Assembly: GCF_009730915.1 (NCBI RefSeq)
Contig: NC_052474.1
Span: 5,243,501 to 5,307,500, forward strand
Source: Dioscorea cayenensis subsp. rotundata
Lineage: Eukaryota; Streptophyta; Magnoliopsida; Dioscoreales; Dioscoreaceae
Direction: 5' to 3'
Length of the DNA stretch: 64,000 nucleotides
The notes beneath the pieces were generated by a model that was not told the origin of the DNA, did no database searches, and worked only from the letters and a program-made list of their open reading frames with translations. Shown in pieces: positions 49,370-61,200 of this stretch; positions within the stretch are counted from its first letter, which is position 1, and each line of letters opens with the position of its first letter. The position numbers were made by a program, and so were the translations under genes.

Positions 49370-50551
49370 CATACCTTGCAACACCCCTATATTTTGAGAC
49401 ACCTCTTGAGAAGCCACTGCTCTTCCTGCTAGCAAAGCAATTTACTTCTTCAATAAAAATGGTTTCATTCTTTTAATAAAAAAATTTTAAGGAAGCATTT
49501 AGAGTTAATTAATTAGGGACTAGAATCTAATACCTTCTTAATGAGGCTAAGTACTCCTCTCTAGTCACACTTTGCATTATTTCCAACTCTTTCTCATAAT
49601 CAGGTACCTGAGATTATATATACTCAATTTTCATTATTTGTGAATATTCATATTTCATTTTCAAAATATTAAAAACAGATTTATAGAAACTTACTGGGAA
49701 GTTTGTGAAGGTTGTAGGTCCCCAGTACTTTAGTGCAGCAAGATCATAAGCTCTTGCTGCTGATTCTTCTTCATCATAAGCACCAAGATAAACTTTTAGG
49801 AGATCAATGAATTTGATTATATATATATATATATATAATAAAGGGTAATTAATAAGTACCTTGTTTTCCCTTCTTCTTTTGTGTTGCATTCCAAGAACCT
49901 TTGTCCCAGAGGTGTGCTTCATACCTGCCTGTCCATCTATGTCTGCAGAAACAAATTCAATTCCCATTTTATTCAAATTTCAGCCAATAAACAATAATCT
50001 AACAATTAATACATATAGTTTAAATTCATCTTCTTGTTCTTTCTTTAATTATATATTCTTCTTTATTTTCTCAAAATTCTATCTCTGAAATTAAAAACAA
50101 AAAATGAAATACATAGATCTAGAGCATGATATATGCAATAACAAGAATCAAACACAAAAATTGAAAAATAAAGAGTGAAATGAAAAGAAACCACAAGAGA
50201 AAAACACAACAAGTATGTACATATAAAAGTTCAAACCTTGATAACAAAAAAGAATTCAGGAAGGTAGAATCACACACAAAAACAAAGATATATATATATA
50301 TATATATATGCATGTATATACCGGCTAACACCGCGAAATCTAGAGCTTCTCTTGATGGTGCTACTGCTAGGAGACTGTTCAAGAACTCCACCATGGTTAT
50401 GATCAACTGAGATTGGTGGCAGTGCTGGCTCTCTTCTTCTCCTCTTGATACACTTGACAACCTGATCACCACTCTCTGATGAACCTCCGGCAACACCGAG
50501 GAGTCTCTTTCCATTCCCACTAATCTCACTCTTGATCAACATCACGTCCAT
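48335..50551 (-). CDS. AP2 transcription factor, basal ANT / WRI1-like
   Basis: Seven coding exons on the minus strand, from the start: 50322-50551, 49860-49942, 49695-49792, 49534-49607, 49375-49425, 49175-49251, 48335-49011. The joined frame gives 429 aa with GT-AG introns throughout. Two AP2 DNA-binding domains are seen. The first is [20 protein letters not shown]...[24 protein letters not shown]. The second is [20 protein letters not shown]...[24 protein letters not shown]. The conserved linker between them contains EEYLASLRR. The first domain lacks the 10-residue insertion of AINTEGUMENTA/PLETHORA proteins, placing it in the basal ANT group with WRINKLED1. The N-terminus has a basic KRRRRE stretch that may be a nuclear localisation signal. 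The C-terminal half is Gln/Asn/Ser-rich and probably activating. Targets (fatty-acid or growth genes) cannot be read from the sequence. Confidence 0.92.
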
Positions 50552-51014
50552 CTCTTTCTTCTTCTCCTCCTTCCTTGGAAAAAATTATATTTTTAAACTC
50601 ACAACAATCTAAGTTATAAAGAGAAAGATGAAGAAGATATATGAAGAAGAATAAGAAGAGTGTATTGTTTGAAGAATTGAAGAGTTTATATATATATATA
50701 TATAGAGTAAGAGTTGAGATGATGTTTTCTATTATGAAGAAAGAAGACAAGTAGAGACGATGATTTCAGGATGAATACTGACAGAGTTTTTTTGTTGGAA
50801 TTTTTGAAGCCAGCGCACCCTCCTCCACACTCTCTTTGTTTGTTTGATTTTCTCTTTTTGTAGCTTCATATGCGCCTTCCTCACTATATATATATATATA
50901 TATACTTTTGTGTATCTACATTAGGTGCATGTATATATGTATATAAACATATCTATGTATTTGTTATTATATTTTTCTATATATATTAATTTGTGTCTAC
51001 ATTGCATGCATGTA
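50552..51014. other. 5' UTR and promoter of the AP2 gene
   Basis: TATA-like (TA)n tracts lie at about 50686-50703 and 50885-50902 on the upstream side. The transcription start cannot be fixed. Confidence 0.4.
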
Positions 51015-51027
51015 CGTATGCCTCAAT

Positions 51028-51245
51028 GGTATGACACCAAAAGTATAAGGGGGAGATCATGGGTTCAAATCCCTCCCCGATAAGTCTTGTTCACGTCTTC
51101 GTTCATATCTTTCGTTTCATCCAGGATTCTTATACTATTTTTCATATTAGTATATATCTCTGTACATCCGGGTTCAGAGTCTTGTTTGAGTCTTGTTTAG
51201 TATTCATATAAAAAGTGACATTTGTTGCCTATTATTAAAAAAAAC
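51028..51245 (+). mobile_element. tRNA-derived SINE with 13-bp target duplication
   Basis: Flanked by identical CGTATGCCTCAAT at 51015-51027 and 51246-51258. The head carries CAATGGTATGACACC (part of an A box that overlaps the duplication) and a good B box, GGGTTCAAATCCC, at about 51060-51072. The body is T-rich and shares several blocks with 6797-6998. The 3' end is ATTATTAAAAAAAAC, an A-rich tail. Target duplication, internal pol III boxes, short length and A-tail together make a clear SINE. Confidence 0.85.
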
Positions 51246-51258
51246 CGTATGCCTCAAT

Positions 51259-52515
51259 ATATATATATATATATATATATCTTATCCATTGCTAATGCAA
51301 AAGCAAACAAAAAGGAGAAGCTAGAAGATTATACAAGTGTTAAAGAATTTGAGAGTAGAAAAAAACCAGTTATCTAAATCCATTGCTTGAAATGCTGAAA
51401 CTATGAGTTGGTGAATAAGTGTGAGATTGTTGCATGAATGCATGCAAAGACAAATTCATAAACTTCCAACAAAAGCAATGAAAAGACAATAAGAAACAAA
51501 TGAGAATTTGTAGCTGTTAGTGAAGTGGTTTTGTCCATTGGGATGAAGATTGAAAGGAGATAAGCCTAAGCTACTTCGCCCATTTTTTTTAATCTTTTAT
51601 TTCAAGTCTTTTGGAAATATATGTAGGACAAGACTTGTGGCGTTCTTTACTATGTTCGCTTTTTAGATTCTTAATAAGTATTATTTAAAATTTGGTGGCA
51701 GCTTGACTTAATTTGCACGGTTTTTTAATTTATTTGTGATAAATGACAATTAAACAGAATTTTCTTTTCATTATTGTGTTTTTGCATAATATGCAGAGTT
51801 ATTTCGAGTCAAAATCAAGTCTGTTTGGTGTTTATACTTCCAAGCTAAGAATTCAAGCTATAGCTTATTTTATTTTATTTTATTTGTTTTATTTGAAATG
51901 AATTTGAATGGGAAAAAAATTAGATAAACCTTTAAATGATTTACCAACTATTTTTAAAATAAAATTATTGTTCAATTTTACAAAAAAGTAATACATTATA
52001 GGTATTTAAATTAGTTAAATACTAAATTAAGTAAACAAGTATATATACACACACATAGATAGATAGATAGATCAGAGATTTAGAAAATCGGAAGCATATA
52101 TATGAAATTTGAAAAAAATTTAGGAAAACAGGATGGTTATTTAAGAAATTAAATTTATAGCTAGATTTATTTAAAAAAAAAAACATATAGAACATGCCAT
52201 AAAAACAAATCATCACATATTACATTGATTTACTGGAGAGAATAAAACATATCCCAGTATATAGATTAACAGGTATTGTACCAAGATACCTAGCTCTTTT
52301 TTTGTTCACAGGCAATAAGTGGCCGTCACTTAAAGGTATCAAAGAAACACATAGATATGAAAGTGTGCCAATTATACTAACTTAACGACTTCCTAAAGAT
52401 TTACTATATAGGGCAACCTATGGCTGTCATATGCACCAAAAATAATATATAAAGAAGTATAACCCAACCATAGTAGTAAATCTCATGCCATACAATTTTG
52501 AAAAAGTGAAGAATA
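51259..52515. other. Spacer without a recognisable gene
   Basis: AT-rich. It includes (AT)n at 51259-51282, (TAGA)n near 52056-52071 and the block 52340-52500, which resembles 1870-2060. Confidence 0.5.
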
Positions 52516-52517
52516 TA

Positions 52518-52771
52518 CTCCCTCCGTCCCTTTTTTATCTGTCGTGAATAACCGAATCTCACATACCATTAGTTATTTCACATAATTTAATAAAAAATTA
52601 GTTATCTTTCTAAAATTACCCATAATTTATATTTTCATATTTCTTTCTCGTATTAAATTTCAAGAATAGAATTAAATAGAGTGTTAAGGTAATTTTAGAA
52701 AAAATTAATAAATATTTTATTATGTTTAAAAATGATACATAAAAATGACAGATAAAAAAGAACCGAGGGAA
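52518..52771. mobile_element. Stowaway MITE, 254 bp
   Basis: The left end is CTCCCTCCGTCCCTTTTTTA, the classic Stowaway terminus. The right end, read on the other strand, is TTCCCTCGGTTCTTTTTTAT. The inverted repeat continues through ATCTGTC. It is flanked by TA on both sides (52516-52517 and 52772-52773). No coding capacity. Confidence 0.9.
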
Positions 52772-52773
52772 TA

Positions 52774-53588
52774 TGTAATACATAGTTTTAGGAATAGGAT
52801 CCAACTTCCGTGTAGGATTTTGAACCCGTGCTTACCCACACGCAGTCAAAGTGCAATAAGCCATGTTTAGTTAATTGTGTCAGTTGCTCATCAAGCAATT
52901 TGAACTGATCCCAATATTTTGTCAATTTTCATGTAGGAAACATGTTTCATTAGAATCAAGCTATGATATTATACCGAACGCTAAACTTGCTTTTAGCCCT
53001 CGGATCTCATGCATTTTGGATTATATGCCTAAATATGTACTTTATAAAAGTACGCAAATAATAATTAACTTTTAAACATAAAAGTATGTATACAAATACA
53101 CCTTTTATACATGTACAAAATTGTGTTAAAAAAATAAAAAAATAATTCTCATGTGCTATCACCAACAATTAATCTTAACTTTCTTATATTAAATAAAAAT
53201 TATTAAAAAAAATAATATCATTACTTTTTCATCTGTCAAACTAGACAAAATTATACATTTTAGATGTCAGAATTGATGCATGTTTTTCTTTTTTGGGCAT
53301 AAGAACTGAATTTTTGTGAAAATAATAATTAAAAAGGACTTTGAAATAATTTTCCTTGCAACTAACTGAGAGTTTTGTGCTTTTTAAGGGGCTAATGTGA
53401 AAAAAATCCCGCTATATTTAATCTGGAGAGAACTCAACCCTTCCATCTCTTCGAGATCGGGATCTTGTCCTTCGTCGTTCTTCTCATTTGGATTTCTAGG
53501 GTTTCCAATCCTCGCTCTTCTCCTGCGATCCCATCTCCGTCTCTCTCGCTGATCGTCGGAGGGATTCGATACTCCAATCGCCGAGAAA
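52774..53588. other. Promoter and 5' UTR of the V-ATPase d gene
   Basis: AT-rich flank changing at about 53430 to a GC-richer leader with CTCGAGATCGGGATC-like sequence just before the ATG at 53589. No clear TATA box. Confidence 0.45.
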
Positions 53589-56500
53589 ATGTACGGATTC
53601 GAAGCTATGACCTTCAACATCCATGGCGGGTACCTGGAGGCGATCGTGCGAGGTCACCGCTCCGGCCTGCTGTCGGCCGCGGACTACAACAACCTCTGCC
53701 AATGCGAGACGCTCGACGACATCAAGATGCACCTCTCCGCCACCGAGTACGGGCCCTATCTCCAGAACGGTCTGCCCTCCTAATTCCCTCTTCATTTCAA
53801 TTGGGAACTTTCGTTCATTAATCTTGCTTCTTTCCAATCGTGACCCCAAGTATTTGATTTATGACTAGATCTGTTACTTTTAGACTGAAATGCCCAATTT
53901 TGCATGAAATTTGCTAGAAAAGAGCACAAATCTTTGTCAAGTTGCTATTTTGTTCATTGTTATTACTTTTCTTGATGCATATTAATGGATGATTCAATAT
54001 TTTTGATGGAAACTGTGGTAATGTTGTCAGAGCCCTCTCCTTTGCATACAACAACGATTGTGGAGAAATGTACTCAGAAGCTCGTTGATGAGTACAAGCA
54101 TATGTTGTGCCAGGCCACCGAGCCCTTGTCTACTTTCTTGGAGTATATAACGTAAAGGCTTAAATTCTATGAATAATTTTATTAATAGATACATTGTGTT
54201 AGTTTTCAATTGTGGGATTTACATTAAATGCCACAGGTATGGTCACATGATTGATAATGTGGTGCTTATTGTTACTGGAACATTGCATGAGAGAGATGTG
54301 CAAGAACTTTTGGAGAAGTGCCACCCCTTGGGTATGTTTGACAGGTATATACACTTAATATTGATGATATTTTTGTGTTCTGTTTTTTTCAATCGTTCAT
54401 CAGTTCATGTTCTTTTGCTTTCCTATTACAGTATTGCTACACTTGCTGTTGCTCAGAACATGCGTGAGCTGTATCGTTTGGTTCTTGTTGATACCCCATT
54501 AGCTCCGTATTTCTCTGAGTGCATAACTTCCGAGGTACTTGTGGCAATTCAATTTCGTTTTGATATTGCTTTTTTGTTAATGTTTTGTTACTATTGAGTT
54601 TCTTGTGAAATAGTAGAGTTCCTGGAATAATTGAACTTGAGAAATGTTTTGGATCCACTTGAGTTTTCCAGCAGTAATGCTTTTCTTGGATTTTTTTTTT
54701 AATCTAATTATCATTTTAAGTTTGAGATGGAGCATAATCAACGTGACGATGTGATATTGATTCCTACTGATGGCCCAATGGTCTTGCTACTAGTTGTGTT
54801 GATTTTTTAATCTCTTTGATTGTATGGTTCTCTGTCTATAGAAATATGAGATGTAAATTAAGAAATTCTGTTTGATGTTTCAGTGATTTGTCTTTAAAAA
54901 AAATCCAGCAATAGTTGCTATCTTTTCCAAATTTCTCTTTGAATATCTGGTTATACTGTCTGGTAGGATTTGGACGACATTAACATTGAAATCATGAGGA
55001 ACACTCTGTACAAGGCATACCTTGAAGACTTCTACAAATTCTGCCAGGTATATAATGATGGATATTTTTAGTGAATCTTTCTCGAGCTTTGGTATAATTT
55101 AATGCTTATTGAATAGAAAATAGGAGGAGCAACTGCTGAAATAATGTCTGACCTCCTAGCCTTTGAAGCTGACAGAAGAGCTGTTAACATTACCATAAAC
55201 AGGTCAGTTATATAGGGGCACATACCTCTTACATGTATTTTGGGATATTTTTGCATTTTATTTAGAGTTTTACAATTCTTTGGCAATTTTTTTTATTCTG
55301 AATTGTTGTATGCTTTCTGCAGATTATTATGTGAATCTCACTTTAATAATTTAAGAAGGCAATCTCAAAAACATGGTTGATTATTGTTTTGTCTTGTTTC
55401 TTTCTTACAGTATTGGCACTGAGTTGACTCGGGATGACCGGAGGAAGCTTTATTCTAGTTTTGGTTTACTGTAAGATTTGGTTTTGCTCTTTGTTTGTCC
55501 AGATTTATAGAAAATTTAACTTTGTGTTTTTTTTCCTGATGGATGAAAAATCTTTTTTATAGATATCCTTATGGCCACGAGGAACTTGTTGTCTGTGAAG
55601 ATATTGACCAGGTAATATATTTACAACAGAACTTTTGTAGGATAGTCTATCTGCTCGACTTATATACTCTTTTTCTTTTGCTGCATAGGAATTTCCCCTT
55701 CTTTTGTTGTGATGTGACTATGTGTTGGAAAATATGCCCATCGGGATTTCATTAATGTTATTAGTATGCTTCTAGTTCAGCAAGCAGCAACAAGCGTTTA
55801 CTGTCTAATGGACACTCAGACTTTATCTTGCTGCTGGCTACTAAGAAGGAAGACTTTGTATACTGAGGCTGCTAGAAACTAAGGAACAATGCACTGTTTT
55901 TCTGTTTTCTGCATTGACTATCTTGCTTTTATTGATTGCATTCGATATAATTGTTGTTTTTTATCAAATGAATCATGCCCTAGGCCGGGCGCTTCCCCCT
56001 TAAGAGATGGGGTGGCGTGGTATTCCACGGGAGAGGTTATAGTCGTGGCACATGATGCAAATCGTGTGATGGGCATATAGTCATCTGCCCTCTTCCTGTT
56101 GCTCTGCTGTGCTGAACAGCAGTCAGAGCATCCGGATAGGCTGACATATTGTATATTACTTAGGTTTCCTTTCTTTTATTTAGTTCTCTCCAAATGTTTA
56201 TATTCTTCTATCCCTTCCAATTGAAAATATTTATGCTCAAAAGTCTTAAGGGGTCGTTTGGTTCGCGGTAATGTAGAAGGATTACCATGTGTTACGTGGT
56301 AATCTGAAAATATTACCACGTTTGGCATTGTATTAGTGGTAATCTGTATGGTAATATCACATTACCAACTTATAAATATTACCAAGAAAGTGGTAATCCT
56401 ATTACCACCAAATTTGGTGTCTATCTTGGATTAATGTGGTAATCTTATAATTTTTTATATTTTAACAAATTGATTACCATGAAAACCAAAGTAATAAAAG

Positions 56501-57450
56501 TTCCCAACCAAACAAGGTTATATTAAATTACCGCAATATTCCCACCCATATAACATTCTCACTCATATTATTATGGTAATCTCGTTACGTGGTAATATGT
56601 CATTAACACGAACCAAACGACCCCTAAATGTTCAGCTTTTATGGCCACCAACTTGACTTACAGGGTGATGTTCTGCAATTTAACCATGTTACGCCTATTA
56701 TGAATCTCTTATCTCTGCAGTATGTACTCGGCAGTTTCATATGTGTTTATTACTTATTATTACTTCTGTTGGAGATGGCAAACTTTTTATGGTTAACGTG
56801 TTTTTAACTTATGTGGAGATTCTTTTCTTGGTGTTTGCTGTAGGTTCGTGGTGTAATGGAGAAATATCCCCCATATCAGGCAATTTTTGCTAAGATATCC
56901 TATGGAGAAAGCCAGATGCTGGACAAAGCCTTCTATGAAGAGGAAGTGAAAAGGCTTTGTTTGGCATTTGAACAGCAGGTACTATCATCCATTGACCAAT
57001 AGATTTAATACAGACACGAAGTTAGATTTAAGATCAGATTTATTCACACCTGCCATTTCTCAGTATAGCGTAATTCTCCAACCATTTCTTCAATCCTTGC
57101 TTCTTAAGGCCACCATTTCTACTAATTTTACTATGGCATTATACCATAATCTCTTGCGAACTGTCATGGTTCTAAGAATGAATTTTATTCCTTTTGGACA
57201 AATTATAACAACACATCAGCCATAATTACGTGGTTTGGATTGTCAAAGTCCAAATATACCTGGTTCTTATCTGCTTAAATCATTACTGATTTGTTTTGAT
57301 CTTCTCACTGTTATGCAGTTCCACTATGCTGTTTTCTTTGCATACATGAGACTGAGGGAACAAGAGATCAGGAACCTGATGTGGATCTCAGAATGTGTGG
57401 CACAGAACCAGAAGTCCCGAGTTCATGACAGTGTGGTCTTCATCTTCTGA
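53589..57450 (+). CDS. VHA-d: V-type proton ATPase subunit d
   Basis: Ten coding exons: 53589-53769, 54031-54151, 54237-54344, 54432-54534, 54967-55047, 55117-55202, 55411-55470, 55563-55611, 56844-56978, 57319-57450. They join in frame to 351 aa, the normal length. The start [20 protein letters not shown], the middle [20 protein letters not shown] and the C-terminus [10 protein letters not shown] are typical of plant VHA-d. This soluble V0 subunit sits on top of the membrane rotor ring and couples the central stalk of V1 to proton transport in vacuole and trans-Golgi membranes. All introns are GT-AG. Intron 8 is 1.2 kb and contains a MITE (56250-56624) and a GC-rich block (55977-56157). An AATAAA signal lies at 57597-57602. 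The gene converges with P5CDH. Confidence 0.96.
55977..56157. other. GC-rich insertion-like block in VHA-d intron 8
   Basis: About 180 bp of clearly GC-richer sequence (GGCCGGGCGCTTCCCCC, GGGGTGGCGTGGTATTCCAC) inside an AT-rich intron. ATGCCC at about 55976 and GGGCAT at about 56071 form a short inverted pair. It is not conserved coding sequence in the gene family. It may be a transposon fragment of unknown type. Confidence 0.4.
56250..56624. mobile_element. Harbinger-like MITE in VHA-d intron 8, 375 bp
   Basis: The left end GGGGTCGTTTGGTTCGCGGT and the right end, read on the other strand, GGGGTCGTTTGGTTCGTGTT form near-perfect inverted repeats. It is flanked by TAA on both sides (56247-56249 and 56625-56627), as expected for PIF/Harbinger Tourist-type MITEs. 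The interior is built of repeated GGTAAT/ATTACC motifs. The same family occurs, inverted and more decayed, at 2724-3112. Confidence 0.88.
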
Positions 57451-58271
57451 GCTGGAATCAGGAACAGAGAATTAAATTTGGACATCTAGTCCATACATTG
57501 TCTGTTTTTCCTTATTTTTTTGGCCATGGTTGAGTTGCAGATTCCATAGCTGTTTTGCTCAATCTAATTTATATACTGTTGCAGATTGAGCAAGCAAATA
57601 AAGCGCACCTTGTGATGTATATTTCCAAAGAAGCTACTTAGCGTGACCAGCTATGAATTGGTTTCGTCTCTCATTTGTTGTTGGAGACTAAATGGCATGT
57701 ATCTTATTATTTATTATCTGAAAGGTGTTGCTTTGGATTTAATATATGAAAATATGGTTCTTATACTTGGAAATGATATTCTCGTCAGTCAAAAAATTAA
57801 TAACCTCTCTAATATATACATATATGGGTATAAACATATGAGAAAACTTACACAGTAAGGTTAGTACTTGTGGTTTTTTTTTGTTCATATTCTAATGTTT
57901 CTCAGACACTTAGCAGCTATAGAAAACAAAAGATGATTTTAATTGTTTTAAAACATTAAACAAATGTTTTTATAATTTTTTAAATACCTCAATACAGTAA
58001 ACACTTGAAGCGAATGAATTGGAGTCCAAAAATCAAACCGATTCAGTCCTTAAGTTTTATTAGAATCCTTTACACAGGAAAACACCACTAGCATGAAAGT
58101 AGCGTAACATGTAGCATGGTGTCCCTTGAAACACTCTGAGCCGTGCCAAGGTTGAGTATCATAATATATTAATACACCATAAACTTCCTCAATTTTCTTA
58201 CCTCAAATCTTTATTTTTTCCCATAACATCACAGTGAGTGAGAGAGAGAGAGCGAGGGCAGCTTGGATGGT
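57451..58271. other. Convergent 3' region between VHA-d and P5CDH
   Basis: Holds the VHA-d 3' UTR (AATAAA at 57597-57602) and, from the other side, the P5CDH 3' UTR. An AG-rich run (58235-58253) lies just past the P5CDH stop codon. No further gene. Confidence 0.6.
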
Positions 58272-61200
58272 TTAGGTTGGAGGTGGGAGTTCCCAATGCG
58301 TTGGCAAAGGTCCAATGTCAAATATGATTTCCCTATGGCAAGACCAAACAAGTTTAATTGCTTCCGGAGTTCCAATGCCTGCACCCCTTGGATCACCAGC
58401 TGGTCCAAACCTGTGATCGGTAATTGATAATCAAACACAACATAAATCAATCCATATATATATATATATATTTTTGAATACATATATGTATTAAACTCCT
58501 TGATTATAAGTATTTTCTTGCTCACCAGTGGTTTTGCGGAGCGCCAGTTGTTCGCGCTCTAATTCCCGCATATGTTGTTCCATTAACCGATCTCCCAAGA
58601 ACATCCTGCGTGATATGCCCTTTTTATTTGCAATCATCTTCATGTACCAGTTATCAGAAAATTGAGTTTCTAACGTTCAAAGTCTTATTCCTTTAAAAAT
58701 ATCTGACTAATTTGAGAAGTACAGGTGGATTTCGTCAAAAAATTAACAGATAATATCATGATATGAGGGCAGAAAAAACAAGGTACAAGCATCTAGATTT
58801 TCTGTGATTCTAACAATTTGCAACAATGGAAAAGAAAAATGGAATATAATATCCAAATGAGCTAATCTTGCCTGAAGGAACAACGGATCATTTGAAACCA
58901 GTGCAGCTGTCAAATGTGCATGCATTCTCTCACAAGCATCCAACACCATCTGAAGTTCATCTTGTTTGTAATCAGTTATAATCTGGAGCCAAAATGACAG
59001 TATCAGCAGGTTATAATTAAGAATAATTACATAGCAAGTGTAGCAACATTTTAAGAACAGATTTCTTTATCTGTTTTTTGTCAAGATGATTCCATAGGTG
59101 CATCCATTTGCCAACCCAGTTTTCGTGTTCATTAATTTCCAGTATGTAAAGGGAATCCTTTTATTTGTTATCTCATCAAAAAGCAAATAAAGGGAAGATC
59201 ACCATAGAAGTTCACTGAACAAATAAAAATAGCAATTTTCTGCAGAGTATACCATGTTAACCTAAGTTTATGTGTCAGTGTCATGCAATATGAATGTTAT
59301 ACAGTAACAGAACAGAACAAATGGTTGGAATTTTGTGACTTCAGATTGTTACCTGGAAGGGCCCAAAAATCTCTCTAGTCACAAGCTCAAAGTTATAGTC
59401 TTTAAGAATTTCACGTATAGGAATAAAAACAGCTGTTGGTTGCAGAGCACCATAGACTTTGGGAATAGAATGATTCTCCAACGGTTCGCCCCCAAAGAGC
59501 AGCTTTGCTCCAGGAATTTCAAGCAACTTCTCAATGTGTTCCCGCATGGTTTCAGTTGTAACCTGCAGTTAGAATCTCAAGGTCTCAATCTAGATAAAAT
59601 CATAACACTCTATCAAATATAGACACAACAAATGTGCATTATTCTCTCCAAACAATGAAGCATTATTAACAAAGTGCTAGAGAAAAGAAAGGCTGAAGCC
59701 AAAAGCTATCATATGAACAGTTATAATTGATGTTACAGCTAGGAAGACTAGAAAAGTAACATCCAATAACTAATGGCTTAAATCGCATACATGTCAGGAA
59801 GGGATGTAAACTATTCCTTATGTGGATTGGGACTATGCTATTAAATGCTCGTTAAATGTAATAGATAAGAAATGAACTCGTTAATCAGTTGGAATAAGGG
59901 AAAAAATAAAGATTAAATGATTCAATCAAATTGGCTACATAATAAAGCTTTTAGAGAGGGAAGCCTACTCTAGAGTACAATACTAGGGAATTAGATACTA
60001 TGCTATGCTCAAATGATGCTAGAGAACTGGAAAACATGGTTTTCATGCATTAATTGAAGCACCCTAGATAAAATAAATCACATCTTGCTTCTTAGGATAG
60101 TCATACTTGATAAAACCATTCTTCATGGACATTCACACAAACTATGCCCAAAAAATGATCATAGCATGCAAATTCTTAGAGCAGCAATCTGAAGGTAAAA
60201 AGAATGGTAAAGAAAAGAAATAACAAGAAAACTGGCTTTAGCAATCTTCTCGAATATATAATACTTGAAATTATACAGGCTAGTTGAAAAGTTAGGGTGG
60301 CATATCATTGCAAGCATATAACTTCCAGTTCTATGGTCACAATAGAATTAGTTGACTTACAGTAAGAACAGGGCCAATAGTCAAATCTTCTAGCTTCCTT
60401 CTCCCCGCTAGATTTTTCATTTTAGGAATAAGTCCGCTTGAAGCCCAGTTCTGCACACAACATACAAATCTAAGAATCTTTAAAAACTATGCTTCAGTTA
60501 TGGCTAGTTATATCAAATGCTGAATTTGAAGAAAGATCTAAAACAGTACAATAAGTCTATAAAAAACCACACAGGCCGTCATATTGCTCAACAAGGCATC
60601 TGGCAGAATATTGAGGATAAAGCAGAAAGTGTTATCTATAGAAGCAGGTGAAGAAGTTGGACATCATTCGGTGAAACAAGTCACTCATAAATTGGCAGGT
60701 TAACCCAAAAAAGGAAGAACACTTTTTTAGCCCTTTGCTTCAGATCTGCTATTTTACTAGGATGCTGAAAACAGGGATTGCATTTTTAATGAAGCAAAAA
60801 CCCAAAGATGTGCACTTACGACTGTTCATTTGTATTTGTGCATGTTATATGCATGTGTACATAAAAATCCATGTAAAGTTTCACCCTCCGTTTGAATATG
60901 GCTCACTCAATTGAATCTGTTAAAGCACTTCCTAGTAAACTTATAGGCAATACCTCGTGCATAAAAAGAATCGACTGTGCAGAGCACTTTTGTCCACTGC
61001 AAGCATAAGCATCCTGATCGCATACCCACGCAACATAATCAACCTGCCATTGAAGAAAGATGAGACAAATACTCATTTCTCAGTTCAAATTGCTGAAATA
61101 TATGAAAACTTGCTAAGGATGAAGTTATCATTTCAGCAGAGACCTCCTGTACATCAGGGCCAAGGATTTTCCAGTCAAAACCTGCATCTTCCAGTTTAAC

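Noticed and set aside
53465-53868. Frames of 117-118 aa around the first VHA-d exon
   Set aside because: Shadows of the GC-rich first exon. The conserved reading frame is the one from 53589.
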